DNA of 64,000 nucleotides from Dryococelus australis. Taxonomy: Eukaryota > Arthropoda > Insecta > Phasmatodea > Phasmatidae. Below, piece by piece: positions 60,206-64,000 of the stretch. Under the pieces are notes generated by a model. It was given only the letters and a program-made list of their open reading frames with translations, was not told the origin of the DNA and did not search any database. Location: assembly GCA_029891345.1 (NCBI GenBank), contig CM057003.1, positions 6,986,709 through 7,050,708 on the forward strand, written 5' to 3'. The position numbers and the translations under genes are program-made. Position 1 is the stretch's first letter; every line of letters starts with the position of its first letter.

Positions 60206-60455
60206 TGAGGAGTGAAGAGATTTTGGCGGCTCTTAACAGCGAGGTCTTGAGAGCCGTTGAGGGTGATTGAAATGAATATGGAGCGGCGCCGGAATGAAGG
60301 GGCGAGGGAAACTGGAGATCCCCGAGAAAACCCGCTGACCAACGGCATAGTCCTGCACCACTTGCAAAAATTCCGGTGACCCGGCCGGGGATTGAAGCCG
60401 CTTCGCCCTGGTGGGTGGGTGGCAAGCTTGCTAACCGCTCAGCCACCGTGGCCCC
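60206..60455 (-). mobile_element. tRNA-derived SINE with target duplication
   Basis: Flanked by cggagcagtg at 60196-60205 and 60456-60465 (10 of 10). The minus strand has the head gtggctgagcggttagc, body cggcgggt-type decayed to gtcagcgggttttctcgg, and the 3' hairpin ggctctcaagacctcgctgt then taagagccgcc. Confidence 0.94.
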
Positions 60456-60515
60456 CGGAGCAGTGCGAAAATGGCCTCTCTTTACTGTGTTGTGGCATCG
60501 TAAGTTGTACCGCAA

Positions 60516-60800
60516 AGGCAGCGGTCGCGCAGTGGCTGGGGCGCTCGCCTCCCACCACGGCGATCCGGGCTCGATATCCGTCGGGTTCAGGCACAGATTT
60601 TCGCATGTGGGAATCGTGGTGGACGATGCCGCTTGCCGAAGGATTTTCTCAGGGTACTCCGGTTTCTTCCTCCCTTGCATTCCAGCACCGCTCCATCCTA
60701 GGGACTCATTTGATGTCATGTCTGGGGATGACGGGCACCTACGGGTCCCAGCTGGAAATCCCGCGAGTGTTGCCTCGCTCTGAGTTCACTCCTCACTTGA
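60516..60800 (+). mobile_element. tRNA-derived SINE, diverged
   Basis: Head gcggtcgcgcagtggctgg (A box) and cgggctcgatatccg (decayed B box). Body gcatgtgggaatcgtggtgg and gattttctcagggtactccg. The 3' part differs from the family (gggatgacgggcacctacgg) and ends cactcctcacttgagtttttt. A subfamily or a chimera. Confidence 0.75.
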
Positions 60801-60947
60801 GTTTTTTTATTTTACCGTGACAAACAGCTGTTGGTAGAAAACATTTCTAAAGATGCTTATTTCTAACCAGGAGAAGTCTATGCCGCTGATGCGACGTTTT
60901 GATGACGCGAAGTACTTAGATACATGAAACATTTATATATGCTAAAA

Positions 60948-61367
60948 GCCTGTTCACGACAAAATGAGCACTTTTGAAATCAACCTTAGATAAATATGTT
61001 ACTGCCCCTGCCTACGTATATTTTAACGGGCTCACTGAGTGATATGCGCCCAGTAAAGTTGGTAACGAAGGATGGAAAGTTGCTCCAAATCATAACGTCG
61101 AATAAAAATTGTTAGGTAACCATTTGTGATAACTTAAATTATTTCTTTCCCTTTCTGCTATTTTAATGCATAAAAGTGTAGAATTAGCAGGTTTTTAATT
61201 TTTTAATTTTTCTAATAATTTTACAGTTTCACTTGACCGACACATGAATAAAGAGCTGAGGCCTGTGAGAATGTTAATCTTACATGAGACGGAAGAAGAC
61301 ACAACGTGTATACAAGTAGATCTTAAACAGAACTTTCAAAAGTGCTCATTTTGCAGTGAACATCTTA
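60948..61367. mobile_element. Family A MITE, intact ends
   Basis: Starts aaagcctgttcacgacaaaa and ends gtgctcattttgcagtgaac then atcttata. Interior gtaaagttggtaacgaagg and ggtaaccatttgtgataact. Confidence 0.9.
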
Positions 61368-62462
61368 TACGTAACTGCTGCCTGAAAGGACAAGTACTGT
61401 ACGGTGATCATAAAAATAATTTCCACAGTTCGTCTACCACACAATTAGGAAACTTTCTGGTTGTTTTAAACTCTTATTTACCACAAAACATAATATCTAT
61501 TTTGAGGGCAATGTATAAAAAATATTCACTACACAAAATTACATTTTGACTTATTGATTTGGTTCTTCTTCTAAAAGTCCAAAGCATTGCGCTTGCTGTG
61601 ATTTTTAGATACCGAGCATGTGTTTGGAAGGCTTCAGGAAAATAATTTTATTTATTTATTTTTTGCCGACTGGGAACAGAATTTGCACACTGCGGTGATT
61701 TAACGCATATTGATATGTTAGTTGTTGGTTGTTACACGCCTTGAGTGTTTTCTCACCAAGGTAATCACGCCTAAATATAAACAGTTCAATTAATTTAGAT
61801 CCTTATGGGAAGTTCGTGCTAGCAACATCCCAGTTATCACTTTAAAGGGTTGGCTTTCGTCAGTTTGTGTGTCAGCTTTCTCGTAGAGAGAATGAAATTT
61901 TTGTAATATTTAGATTCTGGTGATGAGAAGCTTGCACACACAGTTTTTTAATGTATGGCTGTTAGTGAAATACCAACGAGCAGTTTAAAAATTTTACATC
62001 ATCAAACTTATTATTTTAATGACGTGGTAAACTCTCGTTGCCAAATACTATAATTATTATTATGATTAATATTTTTGCTTCAGTTTATATTGGGATGAAG
62101 ATGAGAGAAATTACGGAGCAGAGTGCGCATACGGGTTGCGCAGTGAACTGTCAAAATCCAAGCAGTTCCAACCAACAGTAGCAAATGGTCTACACAAATA
62201 AGTGTTTTGGTATGTTAATGCACTACTTCTGACTAATTTGTGATGCAGATGTGATGTAATCATGTTGAAAGTCACGTACTTTTCCTTTCTTTCAAAAGCA
62301 CGGGCTTGTTTCAAAACTAAATGGAAACAAACGGCACGCCATTTTTTTAATACGGGATTTTTTTACAGTTTTGGCGGCAATCCTAGAACATTTGCACAGG
62401 GTCATTGAAACACAGCTGAAGTGAGCCAGTCCCCCCCCCCCCCCTTGTTTTTCTAGATGTTC
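61368..62462. other. Intergenic DNA, no gene seen
   Basis: AT-rich. A C tract of 16 lies at 62431-62446 just before the purine-rich region. Confidence 0.5.
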
Positions 62463-64000
62463 TACTAGAAACAAGGATGAAGAAGATTAGGATGAGGAGG
62501 AGAGAAGAGGGGGGAAAGGGAGAAGGGAATAGAGGAGAAAGGGGAGGAAGAAGAGAGTAAAAGGAGAAAGAGGGGATAAAATGAGATTAGGAAAGGACGA
62601 TAAAGAGGCGAGGAAGGAGGAATATGAGGATGGAAGAGGAATGATGGAAGAGGAAATAGAGGAAAAGGAATATGAGGGGAAAGATAGAGAGGGAAGAGGA
62701 AGATGAGGAGGAAAAGGAATATGAGGAAGATGAGAGAAGAGGAAGATGCGGAGAAGAATATGAGGATGAAGGAGAAAGACGAGGAAGTAGAGGAAGATGA
62801 GGAGGAAAAGGATATGAGGAGAAAGAGGAATATGTGGAGGAAGAGGAATATGGGGAGGAAGAGGAATAGAGGAAGAAGAGGGAGATGAGGAGGAAGAGAA
62901 AGACGAGGAGGTAGAGGAAGATGAGGAGGAAAAGGAATATGTGGAGGAAGAGGAATATGAGGATGAAGAGGGAGATGAGGAGGAAGAGAAAGACGAGGAG
63001 GTAGAGGAAGATGAGGAGGAAAAGGAATATGTGGAGGAAGAGGAATATGAGGAAGAAGAGGGAGATGAGGAGGAAGAGAAAGACGGGGAGGTAGAGGAAG
63101 ATGAGGAGGAAAAGGAATATGTGGAGGAAGAGGAATATGAGGAAGAAGAGGGAGATGAGGAGGAAGAGAAAGACGAGGAGGTAGAGGAAGATGAGGAAAA
63201 GGAATATGTGGAGGAAGAGGAATATGAGGATGAAGAGGGAGATGAGGAGGAAGAGAAAGACGAGGAGGTAGAGGAAGATGAGGAGGAAAAGGAATATGTG
63301 GAGGAAGAGGAATATGAGGAAGAAGAGGGAGATGAGGAGGAAGAGAAAGACGGGGAGGTAGAGGAAGATGAGGAGGAAAAGGAATATGTGGAGGAAGAGG
63401 AATATGAGGAAGAAGAGGGAGATGAGGAGGAAGAGAAAGACGGGGAGGTAGAGGAAGATGAGGAGGAAAAGGAATATGTGGAGGAAGAGGAATATGAGGA
63501 AGAAGAGGGAGATGAGGAGGAAGAGAAAGACGAGGAGGTAGAGGAAGATGAGGAGGAAAAGGAATATGTGGAGGAAGAGGAATATGAGGAAGAAGAGGGA
63601 GATGAGGAGGAAGAGAAAGACGAGGAGGTAGAGGAAGATGAGGAGGAAAAAGAATATGTGGAGGAAGAGGAATATGAGGATGAAGAGGGAGATGAGGAGG
63701 AAGAGAAAGACGAGGAGGTAGAGGAAGATGAGGAGGAAAAGGAATATGTGGAGGAAGAGGAATATGAGGAAGAAGAGGGAGATGAGGAGGAAGAGAAAGA
63801 CGGGGAGGTAGAGGAAGATGAGGAGGAAAAGGAATATGTGGAGGAAGAGGAATATGAGGAAGAAGAGGGAGATGAGGAGGAAGAGAAAGACGGGGAGGTA
63901 GAGGAAGATGAGGAGGAAAAGGAATATGTGGAGGAAGAGGAATATGAGGAAGAAGAGGGAGATGAGGAGGAAGAGAAAGACGGGGGGTAGAGGAAGATGA
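62463..64000 (+). repeat. Polypurine region with 90-bp tandem array
   Basis: From about 62480 the plus strand is almost only A and G apart from regular T of gat, tat and gtg words. From about 62863 it is a 90-bp array of about 12.5 copies, each encoding a 30-residue Glu-rich unit with EKEYVEEEEYE and EEGDEEEEKD. Indels are multiples of three, such as the 3-bp loss near 63193, so a 349-codon frame runs 62941-63990. Units differ at two sites (gatgaa/gaagaa and gacgag/gacggg). The array runs to the window end. Confidence 0.92.

Noticed and set aside
60186-60820. Frames of 135-177 codons on both strands
   Set aside because: They read through two SINE copies in opposite orientations and have no domain.
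62941-63990. 349-codon Glu-rich frame as a real gene
   Set aside because: Purine-rich DNA without T-rich codons is open by default, and no promoter, start context or splice sites are visible. Kept as a repeat with a finding only.

Overview
The window looks like non-coding-rich animal DNA, most probably from an arthropod and likely an insect. The reasons are two spliced neuroligin exons whose protein resembles insect neuroligins, three different Jockey-type non-LTR retrotransposons, a tRNA-derived SINE family, and large numbers of short non-autonomous DNA transposons (MITEs). Nothing bacterial is present: there are no operons or ribosome binding sites, and most long open frames are chance frames or transposon debris. 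The species cannot be named from sequence alone.

Layout. Positions 1-3058 are an 81-82 bp satellite with a strongly indel-scarred middle. 3305-7097 holds two copies of one Harbinger-like MITE either side of a 25-bp minisatellite (3960-4540). 7465-18000 is AT-rich intergenic DNA carrying SINEs and three related MITE families, here called A (about 420 bp), B (about 240 bp) and C (about 420 bp). 18300-23850 is a decayed Jockey-type element on the minus strand. 25945-29054 is a 3.1 kb minus-strand insertion with a perfect 14-bp target duplication that carries a gag-like ORF1 but no recognisable ORF2. 29055-36690 is intergenic, with nested and inverted MITEs.

Gene. The only host gene I can support is neuroligin on the minus strand. 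Exon 42817-43312 is followed by a 5.0 kb intron and exon 37578-37800. The phase matches across the intron and splice sites are consensus or near consensus. The rest of the gene lies outside the window. The intron holds a CACTA-like element (41089-42285), a 53-bp tandem array, a (TA)n tract and a family A MITE. Exon 37578-37800 is unusual because both of its splice junctions have been tandemly duplicated into the neighbouring introns.

Right part. 43383-51598 holds MITEs, SINEs and the 3' tail of another LINE. 51599-58127 is a full-length Jockey-type element inserted inside a family A MITE, with an 11-bp target duplication; its EN and RT domains are dead. 58400-62400 is intergenic with SINEs and MITEs. 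62463-64000 is an almost pure purine strand containing a 90-bp array that encodes Glu-rich 30-residue repeats and runs to the window end.

No previously undescribed multi-gene system is evident. The best candidates for novelty are the self-duplicated splice junctions of the neuroligin exon, the ORF1-only retroelement, and the amplified zinc-knuckle array in the LINE at 52.8-53.1 kb.
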